Shown: positions 46,471-59,144, numbered from the stretch's first letter. The stretch: DNA of 64,000 bases from Diorhabda sublineata (GCF_026230105.1 NC_079474.1:37214294-37278293); one strand, 5' to 3'. Translations and numbers: made by a program. The notes: a model not told the origin generated them from the sequence alone.

Positions 46471-47579
46471 TCAATCGAGAATAATGGCGATTTAATTCCA
46501 TTTTTTCATCAAGATGAATGTTTCAAGTATTTGTAAACAACTCAAATAGCACTCGTTTGACCACATCTTGTGATTAAGTTCACCATTAAAAATGTCAAAC
46601 TTTCTGTTAGCAATGTCAGCAATGTCATATCTCCAAATTTCAGTAGCAACCTTCGTACTACAACTACAGTTTAACAGTAGTTGAATCCATCTTAGCTGAA
46701 CAAGACAAGTTTCGAGTCTATATAAGCCTTAGTGTTATTACGCTACTCGTCAAAAATGATGATTTTGATAGTATTTTGAAGAAATATTATTCACTGGCTG
46801 AGAATACAACCCATTTTTATTCGAAACAATCCTTTTGTGGTTAATTAATAAAATAAATAATACCTCATTAATGTATTTCCAAACCATAGATTAACAAATT
46901 CCAACCAACATGTTTTCAATAACTCAGTTATGTAAAAAATTTACGACACGCAGCGGCTTTCTCTTTTGACATTTCAATAAAATCCCAAAAACAATTATTA
47001 ATAAATAATAATAAACCACAACACACATTGTTAACTCCCCGGTGGACAATAAAGGTTCATTTCTATCTATTCAAGAACGAAAACATGATACCACGTTCCC
47101 CGATGTGATCATTTGTGTACCATCTTTGTTCATTCTGACACCGTAATATATTAATCTTGGTAATACAGGTACGGAATTATTAAAAATTGAATATAATTAG
47201 GGAAAATTCAGTATATTAGACATTAACTGACCGTCGAACTTCGTACCTCCGAACAGTCAATGAAGGTTATGTAACAGATTAGTTGAACATAATTTATATT
47301 ATAAAAGTAATGCAATGAATTAAAAATAAATATTTAATTCAGTGCTTTTGAGATAATAACACAAAAAAATGAAAAAGTATAAAAATGAAGTATAATAATC
47401 ACATATTAAGTATTAAACAAGACTTGAAAATATAGTTTTCTCTATATGGATTAGAATAAGGTTTACCGGTTGTGAATATTTTTTACCTGTTGTTGTAATG
47501 ATTGAAATGCGCATAAAACCTTACAAAAGCTTCTCCAAGAAATTCCCAAATCTTTTTCAGAACCACCAAACCTTTCTAT
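46471..47579. other. spacer
   Basis: Nothing recognised. ATGTCAGCAATGTCA near 46612 is a short local duplication. Confidence 0.35.
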
Positions 47580-48500
47580 GCTAGAATTAGATCATATTTA
47601 AGGGAATTAAATGTCTTCTTTTTGGAATGCCTTTCTATCGAATATTCTTAGACTCCACTATGGGCAATAGAAAACACCAAATTCATTACCCAGCTCGCCT
47701 CATTCGACAAACACCACATCAACCATACACCAATCGAAGAACCCTTTTATAAGATAGGTACTCATTGAGTAAAAAAACTGTACTCATTTACACACACGCA
47801 TCGAAATCTCAAGACTTTACGGGTATCTCTATCATTACACGAACCTCCAAATATATGCTAAGAGCTCCTCCAACCCCATCCACATTCACTGCTGAATTAA
47901 ATGCAATATATCGAGCTACACACATCGCGGCTTCAACGAACCTAATCATAGCATACTCACACACTCCCTTAGCTCAATACAAACTCTTCAAAAAATTTAC
48001 ACCACAAATTCCTTAACAGTCAAAATCAACCAGACAACAACAAAAGAATAGCATATTGTTGGATCCCCTCACACACTGGAATAAAAGGAAACGAAGAGGC
48101 TGATCTGACCGCTAATGAAGCTGTAAATAGTGATAATACGGAGTGCGCGAACTTTTTAACTACTGCCAATATTAAATCAATCCTGAAGCTCAATGAATGC
48201 AAGAACATATGTCAACGTCCACGCATAAACTTCGTGAAATGAAAAACTCAATAAACCCATGGTTAATACTACCGAAAAATCGCAGAGATGAAGTTTTTCT
48301 AACGCGTCTCCGTCTACCTCTAGGCCATACGTGACTGACCCATAGCTACTTATTTATACTGAACCAAAATGTAGCAACTGCAATTGCAAATTGACTATAA
48401 AACAAACATATGATCGCAGAATGTCCAACTTTTAATTCAGAAAGATCGTCATCAAATAAAGTTTTTTCCATGTAGTCCGGTTCTGTATAGGTACTATCGT
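47580..48500 (+). pseudogene. LINE RNase H domain and tail (second RNase H family)
   Basis: Plus-strand frames: TPLWAIENTKFITQLASFDK, IEEPFYKI, then the RNase H domain VLIYTHASKSQDFTGISIIT, APPTPSTFTAELNAIYRATH, IAYCWIPSHTGIKGNEEADL and TANEAVN. The tail follows: KNSINPWLILPKNRRDEVFL, TRLRLPLGHT and AECPTF. The first catalytic Asp (IYTDAS) is His here. The Glu in FTAELNAI and the HTGIKGNEEAD motif are intact. The strand is C-rich, unlike the 41.5-kb family, and the tail differs (RRDEV.LTRLR.GHT.LTHS), so this is a distinct I/Jockey-like element. RT absent. Confidence 0.85.
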
Positions 48501-49109
48501 GTTCGTTGGCCTGCCCACCGAGGTACTCTCTAGTAATGAGCGCAATTTATATAACTGAAGAATGAATGAGTTGTTACAAAGCTTAATTTTTCATCAGATC
48601 GTTTGTTACTCAGTTCAAAATTCCGATTAACTTGTTCATGCCATTCCGGTTTATATTAACAGTATTCTTTTTTGATATTAAAATGTGTTTTACACGATAA
48701 ATTTTGACGTAGAATAATAACTTTATTAAAACTAATTTAGTGCTGCTAAAGAAGATATTGAAAGCATAATTTCGTCTTAAATGCCATGCTACACATTTAT
48801 TCATTTTCAATTCAACAGATTTTTGTTGAGGATTTATTAAATTCTTTGATTATCATCATCATTTTTAGCAACAGAACACATTTTTCATTCACAAATAAAA
48901 AGAATATGAAAATATAAAAGCTGATAGATGGAAAACAATCTTGAAAATACTTTGACTATAATAAAAATAATCAACACACATATAGTTTAGAAAATCACAA
49001 TTTATTAGTTAAATTTTTAATAGTGAATAAAAGCTCAAGATACATAAATCACATGACTCAAAGCTACATTTTGTTGAATCAACATACAGAGTGAGTTTGT
49101 TTTTGGAAA
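48501..49109. other. AT-rich spacer
   Basis: Nothing recognised. Confidence 0.35.
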
Positions 49110-49350
49110 TATCCGTACCAACTCAGGTATAAAACCATTCTCCAATAAATCTAACTACTCTCAATTAAAAAGGAACCAATTATTTTGTCTATTATTCCAG
49201 CCCATACATTCAATTTTTCGAGATATTGGATGTGGGTTTCCGCGGATTGTTCGGTGGTCAGTATCTACAATTATGACTTTCTGATTGGCCTGAAAAATGT
49301 GCCATTTATCGGATGCTTCTCTAAACATATCGGAGATCTTATTCATTTCT
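49110..49350 (-). pseudogene. DUF4817-type transposase fragment
   Basis: The minus strand reads HNCRY then, after a frameshift, ETHIQYLEKLNVWAGIIDKI, IGSFLIE, matching the catalytic core N.HN.HYWS.ENPHW.RE...Q....VNVWAGII.D.IIGPFFIDG. A preceding FREASDKWHIF corresponds to FTDEA.F...GQ, where the first catalytic Asp should be. About 80 codons remain. Confidence 0.65.
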
Positions 49351-50769
49351 ATATTATAATTCATTTTAGCCGTATAGATCTTGTGAGAATCTGGATGATA
49401 CTAATACGCCAATTTATTAAAATCACGCGAATATTTTATCGTCGGTGTCACAAAATTTTTTCAAAAATCAAGAAAAAAAATTGTTCAAGAAAAACTTCGA
49501 GAAGAACCGTTTTTGCTCCCTTTTCGTTTTCTTCTATCCAAAATATTCGCTTTTCCCCCTTTAGAAAAGTCAAGCAAGCACAATCCCATGCATCCACCAC
49601 AACCCCCAACCCTACAAAGGAGCAATTCCTATATCAGGGTCAACTCCAACAAACCCTCCTCCTATAAAAATGTTCCTTATCCTCTTTCTCTCCAAAGTCA
49701 CGTATACCTAAAATATTGTGTTTTTTGTATATAATATGGAACTGTTTGAGATATAGATAGAAGAAATAGAACCTACGACTTTTAAAACAACATTTCCATA
49801 TTTGATTCCTCCAGAAAAACGTGCTGGGAATACTGAGCTTCCAGTCGAAATGAAATATTATCTATTCCTGGAGAATTGCGATATTATCTAGGTGTATCGA
49901 ATGTTTTTGATGTTCATCTTATCCAAGCAATGGTGTATGTGTGCCTCAGGTAGTTTCGAAACTCATACAGTTGACTGTAATAGATAAACTGTTACATTAC
50001 GTTCACAAAATAAAAATTAGACATAAAACTAATCTATGCTTAATTTAAAAACAATCAGTGACAACTATCACCTCGTTTAAGTCAAATATCAATTTTATAG
50101 GCACAAGTTAAATAATAATTGTGAAAAACATTGTTGCAGAACATTTCTCGTAATTATTCCATTACAATTACTTGAAATCCATTACAAGTTGTCATCTTTC
50201 AGCAAAGTTTACTTGAGCATTATCTCACAGTAAACAGAACGATGTTACACCGTCTTTATGAATACCCATAGCATCGCCATCCATTTAAAGGGAGTGCCAA
50301 ATACTACAAAAAAAATCGTGAACGAATATATTTTCCCATAAAGTATAAAGTGAAAATAAAAAAGCGAGAAGTGAGGGAGTTAATAGAGTGCCCCATAAAG
50401 TTTATTGGATGATACGACTCCTAAGCCCTGGAGAATGCATTAGAATGCCGCCATTTGAATTGGCAACGCCGCCATTTTATTACGAGTTCCACTTTATATT
50501 TAAATTCGGGTGATCCAATATTCTGGCAATTTCATTTTCTGGCTCTCAGAATAGAGTGGCTTTGCTTATGAGAGAATAACACACTAAATGGCAGAGGTGT
50601 GAGCGATTTTATTTGCGTGAGGGGTTTCTCTTTTCTGCACAACCTTACTGAATTAATACATAAAAAAGCTTCACAATAAACTATAACAGAAAACGCCTTT
50701 TTCTTAATTAATTTTGATTACTTCTATTGGATCTTCAATGAATTCATATCTTGTTGTTCGTGCTCCTCT
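49351..50769. other. unassigned
   Basis: 49500-49680 is unusually C-rich on the plus strand (QAQSHASTTTPNPTKEQFLY-like text), resembling C-rich LINE ORF1 DNA, but no motif supports this. The rest has no recognisable feature. Confidence 0.3.
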
Positions 50770-51210
50770 AAATGAAAACATTTTAGTTCTTTATACAGAG
50801 GTCCGCATAAGTCTGGCAACGCTCTCAAAAAGTCGGAAGGTATCCATGCGGGAGGTCTCGTGGGTCCTTACTTTTTTGAGGGTCACGGTCCAAAGTTGTC
50901 TGGAAATGCTCGAAGATTTACGAGGCAAAATGGACAACATCAATTAAGGTACTCCTGCACCTTAATGTTTATGTTGGAGAAAGGATAGGTAGATGACGAG
51001 TCATTAAGTGGCCCTAGTCGAACCTGACATCCTGTGATTTCTTCCTGTAGTGCCTTCTCAGGTCTCCTCAACCTAACCTAACCTAACGGAGTTTTTGCAA
51101 GAGGACCACGCACCCCTACCGACCTCCGAACTGCAATTGAAGAAGAAATTGAAGCTCTTCGCGGACATCTTAACATGCTACGTCAGACCTGCCTCTCTTT
51201 GTTATTCAGT
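50770..51210 (+). pseudogene. DUF4817-type transposase C-terminal half
   Basis: Plus-strand blocks: HAGGLVGPYFFEG, after a frameshift VQSCLEMLEDLRGKMDNIN, then LNVYVGERIGR, KWP-stop-SNLTSCDFFL, and VFARGPRTPTDLRTAIEEEI. They correspond to (VWCGI)..LVGPYFFEG.VTG..YLEMLED......, the Q-D-G-A-P-A-H region (lost), GRWIGR..PI.WPPRSPDLT.CDFFLWG and the C-terminal PPTD...I. segment. The third catalytic Asp (SPDLT) is replaced by Asn. A CCTAACCTAACCTAA tract (51069-51088) is inserted within it. Confidence 0.72.
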
Positions 51211-51479
51211 TTTTTTATCAAAAGTTATAACTGTTTGATAGTGAGTGGAATTTCTAAAGAAAAACGGTATGTGCAGCTTTTCCAGTATAACACATCACAA
51301 ACATGCAGAGAAATATATGCAATGTAAGGTGATGATGCTGTACTGTGTCCAATTGGTTTGAGCATTGCCGCAGTGGAGATTTGATTATGACAAATTTGGA
51401 ATCATATAAAGCAGAATATAAGATATACAGATAAAATCTGAGGTAAAGAAATCTTATAAAAACGCAATGAAATGGAGAC

Positions 51480-51780
51480 ATTTGGTGATAGATTAATGAC
51501 AGGAGAAGACAATACCAAAAAACTGTCGTGGTCAAGCGTGGTGAATCGACACAAAGGATTGTAAAGCCTGTGTTAACGGCCAATAAGGTAATATATGTGT
51601 ATGTTGAAACTGGGAGGACATTCTATACTATGGAATCCTAAAACCTAGATTGACGGTTGAATCAGTACTACACTGTCAATAGAACAGTTGTTATATACCA
51701 CCAAGACAACACCAGACTACAAAAATCTTTGACAACTAAAACTACATGTTATTCACTTCCATCCAATTTTGATTTACCAG
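51480..51780 (+). pseudogene. mauritiana/cecropia-like mariner catalytic fragment
   Basis: Plus-strand frames: RGESTQRIVKPVLTANKVIY, VYVET, LYYGILKPRLTVESVLHCQ and IYHQDNTRLQKSLTTKT. They match (W)..PGQ......KP..H.KKVMLCVWWD..G.LYYELLKPGETI....YC.QL...HQDNARPH......T. The second catalytic Asp (HQDN) is kept. Stops and frameshifts throughout. Confidence 0.68.
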
Positions 51781-53404
51781 TTTCCTGAATTAACGATAAA
51801 TCACATCTTAGAACAGGAACACGTTTATTTACAAAATAGTATTTGCATACATTTGCAATTAAGCCAAGGAAAATTAGTAGTCATGATTACGATTTCACTT
51901 TTAAAATGATAAGCATATAAATATTCTTCGGTTTACTATACGGTCATTAACTTTGGCGTAACTGTGATTTTCATAAATGTAAGTAGACAATTAAGGCAGA
52001 CGACAATGTAGAAATAAGTGAAAAAACTTTATACTTCAAATACTTTCTATTGGAATTGGTAAAATTATTTTTCATAAAATTATTTTCACACAAGCGGTAC
52101 TTTGATGTTGATCAATGAACTTTGCAAAACTTTTTCCATCTAGAACACACATCAGGACAGCGTTTAGGAAATTTAAACAAATATTGTCTTGACAATTGAC
52201 ATTGACAGTAATGACACATTTTTATTACATTAGCACCACGATTGGTAAGTGGCAGAACTAAATTTTATGACTAAAACTGAAGCTAAAAATTAACTGAACT
52301 ATGTTAGGAAGTAAAAATGCATCCAACGTATAGTCAGGATATTGCACGGTGTTTCCGAAACCTTATTCATTGGAAAAATTGGACAATAAAAGAGCAGTCA
52401 AAAAACATGTCACTTAAATTTTTAACCATTAGTTAACAGAAAAATATAAAATAGGAAGGGATAAATACTTTTCAAAAGATCTCAAATATATTTTAAACTA
52501 TTTTTTTAGATTGATTCAAACAAATTTTATATAACACTGTTCGGTACGCTTATGGTGATGAGTGTGGGCCGAAAGGGAGAAAGACGCAAGGAAAATTGCT
52601 ACCGAGAAATGGAAATGTATTTTCACGCCCATTTCCATGGTATAAGTAGTTTTTTATTCAAAGTTCGTCTTTGGGAGTACGAGAGGGCCTTAGCTTATTT
52701 GAATTCTTATATTAGCACGAGTAGCTATGTCTGTAGCCATAAATTTCGAATAAAATCCAGAGAAAAAACTAAATAGTCTTGTGATATTATTAAAAGCCAT
52801 TTCAGTTCATGGAGTCAGCTAAAAATTTTTCAAAGGGCATCGATTTAATTTTATATATTAGTTTCATTGAAAATTTTTGTACAAAATCACACCCACACCC
52901 ACACATCCTTTGTGGAATACTTTAAATAAGAACGTTATCTCGTTCGGAAAGATTGATTGACGACTATACTCCAAATAACAAAATTGTATACTAAACTCGA
53001 GAAAGTCCATTAAGAAGCACAAAAAGTAATATTATGGAAAATACATGAAAGAAACTATGGATCTATCGTATGTTTCTTCAATTTAAAGATAAAATATAAA
53101 CAAATACCATGTACTAAAAGTTTGAAACAACATACCTATATGAAATATGTGAATTAAAAATTGATATTTTCTCTCTGATACAAGCTCAGATAGTGGATTA
53201 ACCAGATCTGCAAGCATAAGAAACGTCAAAAGAATCTACAATTTCCTCTACATCCACTCAGTGGCTCATAAACAGTTCTAGTTACCATCGAAGACATCTT
53301 AAAAATCAAAAATAAATAAAAAAAAAAAGATAAAATAAATTCTTAGTGATAAATATCTGGTGAAGTTGTGGCCATTTGGCTTATTATTCCGATATCTTCA
53401 TTCA
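51781..53404. other. AT-rich spacer
   Basis: Nothing recognised over about 1.6 kb. Confidence 0.4.
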
Positions 53405-53640
53405 ATGTAAAGTGGTTTCGCCGAGTTGGCCGTACTAACAAGACAGTACGAGGTGGCGATGTCACTCAGGCCGTAACGAAAAGGCGGCAGTACCGCCCAA
53501 CTGGGCCGCTTTAACCTCGTACCTCAGCGCACACAATGTACCATTAACTAAGCGAGATCTAGTACCGCTAAACAGGGACTTATTCGGACGAGAGAACTTT
53601 TATTACGGTCGATAGAGAGAACTCGGCGGATTGATTGTAT
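53405..53640. other. GC-rich island
   Basis: Markedly GC-richer than its flanks. It contains GTACGAGGT (about 53445) and its inverse ACCTCGTAC (about 53513), plus AAAGGCGGCAGTACCGCC and GGGCCGCTTT, suggesting a folded or palindromic structure. No coding match. Candidate promoter/LTR-like DNA or a MITE end. Confidence 0.3.
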
Positions 53641-53769
53641 AAGTTTAATCTTGATGAGGTTGTAAAATAGATACCTACAGAAATGGGAATACGCGCATCT
53701 GTTATTATTTTAAATTAAACACCGTAATGTTTGATGGAGAGTCACATTCATATCTTCGATATTATAGAT

Positions 53770-54440
53770 TATCAGATGTCCGCAATGAGAATCGATAACT
53801 TTCAACAGCGCAAAATTTTTGTTTAGCATACATCCTCTTGAGATATGAGAACAGAAAAAAGTCGATAGGGTCCAGATCTACACAATATCAAGAGATGCGA
53901 AAGCAAATCGTTTTGATAAAACAGCACTTTCTTCTTCTTCTTCTTCTTCTTCTTCAAATAAGGCCGTTTCTCCGCGATATCATACTCCGAACGATTAAAT
54001 CACGCTTCGTGATATTATCAGCTAATTATTTTTTTAGTTTTTAAGCTACCGGATGAAGATTATATCCTACGCATCTCAAAATACTGATGCCATAACCTTA
54101 CTAGCCGACTTTTGCGTTTTTAAACACTATAACGTAGATTGTCGATTGGGCACTGTTGTGAGATGATGGAACCATTTTTCCCATAGTCACATATCCATGC
54201 AAAAATTCGGGTTTATTACGATTGAACACTACTCAGAATCATCGATTTGTTGTTGATTTGGGACTTTGATCCGCGCTTTAGCATACCCAAATATTTATTG
54301 ACAATCCGATACGTTCCTTTGATACCTCTAGACTCAACTATCTCAATCAGCTTCACTCCACGGTAATCCGAAGCTATTTTGACGCCTTTTTTGTGGTCGG
54401 TGCGGCCAATGCGAGCATGAGACTCGCTGCTTATTTTGCC
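53770..54440 (-). pseudogene. mariner relic with expanded lysine codons
   Basis: Minus strand in order, across frames: LIEIVESRGIKGTYRIV-like leader, VFNRNKPEFLHGYVTMGKMV (from RNK.EFLRRYVTMDETW, where the first catalytic Asp is now Gly), FKNAKVG, GYGISILRCVGYNLH (from KVMASVFWDA.GIIF), RRRRRRRRKCCFIK (from KKKKVLFHQDNAP), LDPIDFFLFSYLKRMYAKQK (from LAPSDYFLF..LK). The YSPDLA Asp is partly preserved as LDPID. No termini recognised. Confidence 0.72.
53929..53955. repeat. (TTC)9 microsatellite inside the mariner relic
   Basis: Nine TTC units. On the minus strand they fall where mariner transposases encode a run of lysines (AAG codons) just before VLFHQDN. Confidence 0.93.
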
Positions 54441-55214
54441 TTATTTAAATTTAGCAAATCACTTTTAAACAAACACTTATGTCGCTTCAATCAAAACTAT
54501 ATGCCTCAGAAACTAATATTACAACAGCTGTATTTCTTTCGAGTTAGACGTAACTGAAAATAATATGTATTTAATACTAATACTGTTATGTTTGTGTCAA
54601 CCTACGAACTTTAAAACCCATCTAATAAATGAAGTATTTTTATGAATAATTATTTTGGACTTCAAAAAGTTTGAGTCCTTTATAAAAGATAAATAAGAGT
54701 TGGGAGACAGGGAGATATCGTTTAGGACATAAGTCCATCTCTATTCTATCATATTTGCAAACTAAACCTGTTGAAAACAGCAAACTGCACGGATTTTCAC
54801 CAATAGATCATGAGGTAGGAAAAACAAAACGGTTTTTTCTTTTTGCTCTTGTAAACATATTTAATAAACAGATATAAAAGAAGTGACCAATGGAAACCGT
54901 TATCCCATTTCCTCTAAGTTAATTACCACATATTCTTTATTGTACTTTGTACTGGCCATGTCTCGAAGTATTTCTGTTGACTCGAGCACTAGAAAAGCAA
55001 TTGATCCTGTAGATGTTATATGCTGAAAATATTTTGGAGGCTTTGATCCTAAGGATATTGCTGACAGAAACTTATCTGGAAAAGATAAATTGTTACTCTC
55101 TGCTATTCAGCTCTGAGGGCTATTACTGCAACAATCCTCCCAAGCAAATAGTAGAAGAACTGCAAAGAGGCCCAACATACTTGATTATTTTTATTTTTCT
55201 GCTTCGGTTATTTT
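54441..55214. other. spacer; possible coding-like text at 54950-55190
   Basis: One frame at 54958-55170 gives MSRSISVDSSTRKAIDPVDV and GGFDPKDIADRNLSGKDKLL, better composed than random, but not recognised. Confidence 0.25.
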
Positions 55215-56595
55215 GATGTTATTGTCCAGGCAATTTAGGAAGAATCGCTTAGTTTTCCACGATATGTATGGAACTTTGTATTTCGGTGGTGGAAAGTGTA
55301 TACAAAGACATATCTTTATCCGTGGTCTGAAATAATTTTTTATTCTTTTCAAAGACCTATAAGAGTAGACATTGCACGTTGAAAAATATTAATTAGTTCA
55401 AAAGATAAACGAAAATAATAATAACTATTGTTGTTTACAGATAAACAATTATAAAGGAGTTTATTTATTGTCATTGAGTCTTGTAATTGTACTAAAAATA
55501 TTCTGAACTATTCAAACATGGCGTGTGCAAAAGCTGGAGACTGGAAGTTTAATGGTTCATGACTTATGACCTTATAAACAAATTAACAGCAATAACAAAA
55601 AAACATGTTCTATGCGTTGAATGTGGTTGTGCTGATTTTTTGATGAGTAGATTTCATTATTTTACATACATGCCTGTGATCAATTAGGTTCTCATATTGA
55701 GTAGTTTTTAACTATGCAAATCGATTCCTCTCGTGGCGAGATATCAAATTGAAAAAAATCATCCTTTTATCTCAATTAGTCCCCGAGAAAAGTACGACTA
55801 AACATTTTTCATGTAATAATAGTACTATAAATAAAAAATTATGGAGTATTTTTTTATCGTCAACTCGCTAAATTTATTGTACACAGTTAATTTTTCACTT
55901 TCACGGTCTGTCTCTCCGTGGTTTTTCAACAAAACTCATATTATTTTTTTTATGAAAGCTATTTTATGCACTTTCGATTTACGTAACAAAAACAAGTTAT
56001 GAAAACAAGACCGCACGAGGAGATTTCATTTTGCAGCTAAGGGGATTTCGAAAAAAAATTCCCTTGATTGCAAAATTCAATTTTTTTCTAAATAAACATC
56101 GACTTCCTAGTTTTTTGTTATTGCTGTCAGTTTGTTTATACGGTCATAAGTTATGAACCATTCAACGTACAATCTCCAGCTTTTGAACACGCCATTTTTC
56201 GATAGTTCAGAATATATTGGCACGATTACAAGACTCAATGACAATAAATAAACTCCTTTGTAATTGTTTATCTAGAAACAACAATAATCATTGTTATTTT
56301 CGTTTATCTCTTGAACTAATTAATATTTATTAACGTGCAGCGTCTACTTTTGTAGATATTTTAATGACAAGAAAAAACTTTTTTTATGTAAAGTCACCAG
56401 CAACGAAGCTATAAGCAAAAATTGCCTTGAATTCGACAAATATACGTGTTTTTGACAATGATAAAAAATTACTTCAGACCACGGATAAAGATATGTCTTT
56501 GTACACACTTTCCACCTCCGAAATACAAAGTTTTACAAATATCGTGGAACACTAAGCAAAATGATGATTTTTAGGCTAACTAGCCTGGACAATAG
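55215..56595. mobile_element. foldback-like element with long inverted arms
   Basis: The left arm (about 55219-55612) and right arm (about 56095-56594) are reverse complements with scattered mismatches. The outermost matching sequence is TATTGTCCAGGC / GCCTGGACAATA. Inner shared blocks include CTTTGTATTTCGG.GGTGG, AAAGACATATCTTTATCCGT, TTAATTAGTTCA.AAGATAAA, GGAGTTTATTTATTGTCATT and ATGGTTCAT. The right arm has an extra block of about 100 bp (56380-56460). The loop (about 480 bp) has no recognised coding sequence. It is either one non-autonomous foldback transposon of about 1.38 kb or two inverted copies of a shorter element. Confidence 0.85.
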
Positions 56596-57779
56596 TTTTC
56601 TATTCATTTGGCATGCTTATTTTCAGTGAACTCTTTGGCGTCGTCTTATGTAAACGTTTTAGTTGTTTCAAGTAATGATTCATTTGACCTATGAGAACGT
56701 ATGCCATATTTTCAATTACTAAATGAACAAATTCATTTGTAAAGTTTTGTATTTCACTTAAAAACTCTGATAACACCGTCGCACAGTAGGTGAACCTATG
56801 CATTTGGTGGACATAGGACCAATATCTGAAATTTCGAATTCGTATTTTTGTTTGGATGAGCTGTTCTAGTCTCTATTATCCTTGTCCATCTTTAGTTTTA
56901 TCTTATTTCTATCTTATTGAAACAACTTCTAAGAAAAATAACAATTTTTTGATGAACCAAAATTAGTTTCATCTTCATTACGATAACTTAACTTTATTAT
57001 CATAATTTAAGTTCAGGCAGCTTGAATTTTTATAGACTCTTGAAGTTTTTTTTCGAAAAATATGTAAAAATTTGAAACATTTCCAACTAAAATCGGTTAA
57101 AATCGCTCAGAAATCTACTTCCACATACTCCTAATACTTATACCCCATACTCCCTACTTCTCTTATATGCCAATAACAACAACCAAGTTCAAAAAGAGTT
57201 TTCAACAATTTCGGTTCAACATTATTACTAAAGCCATCATCGATATCAAAGTTCACATAAGAAGATCCCAAATTACATTTCTATATGTTCCTTGCAACTT
57301 GCGATAAATGTTACATAAATACTGCTTATAATATATTACCATACATTACTTTATCTCATTTTCATAATTTAAATTAGTCGTTATCATTTTTAATAAGTGA
57401 GTTTACAATGTAATTTGTAGGTGAATACGCACCAATCCAAGCAAAAACCAAATATTTATCGTTCAGTATCTAATTTCATGAATGTTTAAGCAATCAATAA
57501 CTCGTTTTAGGATAACAGTGTTAACAAATTTTCATAACTAATATCTTTTACTGGAATTTGGTGCATTGTGCTGACAAAACACTACTACGTACGATCCACT
57601 CATCACTTTTTATATAAATATAAACAGAGGCGTATCTCCAGAAAAGTCGAAAGAAACAATAGATCTTAAAATTGATGGTTTTTTTTAACCTTCTAGTAGA
57701 TCTTGAAGTGATTGTGACGTTGATTGCTAAATCCAAAAAGTTGCTATCATCAGAATAATTTTATCAGTATAATAACATT
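56596..57779. other. AT-rich spacer
   Basis: Nothing recognised. Confidence 0.35.
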
Positions 57780-58195
57780 CAAATGGCAAAGCTGGGTTTC
57801 CAAATATTGGTCTGAGGATTAATAGTAACAAATATAGCCAAAGCAGGGTTTCCACCAAGTACAGACGACCAAAGCTATGACTAAAATTAGGTCACCCACC
57901 TATTCCGATTAATTATCTGGCTTTACCAGACTTGCCTTAAACCACATGTATGACCAAGGTTATACGAGTCACAATTGGATCAATTTCGCTCATATTTTGT
58001 GTTAGTTAGGTTTCAGTCTTTGTTCAAACATGGATTAGTAAAGGCCTGGCCAAATCTGGGTATTCCGATCTTGGTCTAACATTGGAAAATGATAAAAACG
58101 GCCAATTCTAAATTAAACAGTCTTGAACTAGGGCAAAAGGTAAACGTCCAGTCATATTATGAATATGAGGATGCCAAAGCTAGGTTTCCTGAAGG
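57780..58195 (+). repeat. four copies of a GCCAAAGCTGGGTTTCC-like motif
   Basis: GGCAAAGCTGGGTTTCC (about 57786), GCCAAAGCAGGGTTTCC (about 57837), GGCCAAATCTGGGTATTCC (about 58047) and GCCAAAGCTAGGTTTCC (about 58172) occur in the same orientation. After three of them comes a TGGTCT/GGTGAGCTAA-type stretch. Spacing is irregular (about 50, 210 and 125 bp). Looks like a decayed tandem array. Confidence 0.6.
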
Positions 58196-59144
58196 TGAGC
58201 TAAGCAAAGACTCTTAGACTAACTATAGATACTCCTGTATGGGGATCAAGACGGTAAAAGCTAGTATGATATAAAATCAAATATCTAATGTGCATTATTT
58301 AAAAAAACTGAGTAATACCTAAAATAAACGAATATATAAATATCTTTTTGCGCAAATTGATGATATTAGATTCAAAAAGATTAAATATTTGGAATAACAC
58401 TAACGAATGAAGTTCAAGAAAAAACATAAATGATGAAAGGGATACCGTGCTAGATTATTAAGAAGAAAAAATCAGCTATAACACTGATTCCACTTTACAC
58501 GATGAAATTTCTAAGATATATGACAAAGAAGTTCTTACAAACTTAGATGGAGGTATAGAAGTAGCGCAAGTCAGAACCAATAAAATAAATCATTGAGACA
58601 AATAATGGTTAAATTATCTGAAAGAGAAGAGTGTGCACAGAAATAAGTAAATTAGTTTTGATATACAATTGTTATGATTTTTCAATCAATTTACACATGT
58701 ACCCCTCTGGTTGAACACGAGTCCTAAATAAACTTATATAAAGTGTTAATGAGCTTGGAACGAGCCAGGCTTACAATAAATATTAGAGTAAACACTTCTA
58801 AAGTAGTTGATAATTTGTAAGACATTGCCAAACAGCAGCTTTAATACGGAGGTGATAATGATGAGTCGTTAAAAAATAAATGATAATTGCCTTAAGAACT
58901 AGAATTATCTAATGATTTAATATAATTAAACTGTTTATGTCTTATGTAATATACCCGTATACCAAGCATCCATATGTTACTTTAATATATTTCAATTATC
59001 ATTACCAGTGTCTACTTGAGGAAACTTGAAAAAAAACTTCCACCAGGCTGTCGTTGTGGAAATAGTTGAAAGCTAATCAGAAATTTTTGACAGCAATAAC
59101 TCGAGCGAATAATAATTTTAAAATGTACGCTTTTAATTATGATT
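58196..59144. other. AT-rich spacer
   Basis: Nothing recognised. Confidence 0.35.

Noticed and set aside
49185..49667. 160-codon plus-strand frame
   Set aside because: Its first half is antisense to a recognisable DUF4817-type transposase fragment and the second half has no motif. Treated as chance.
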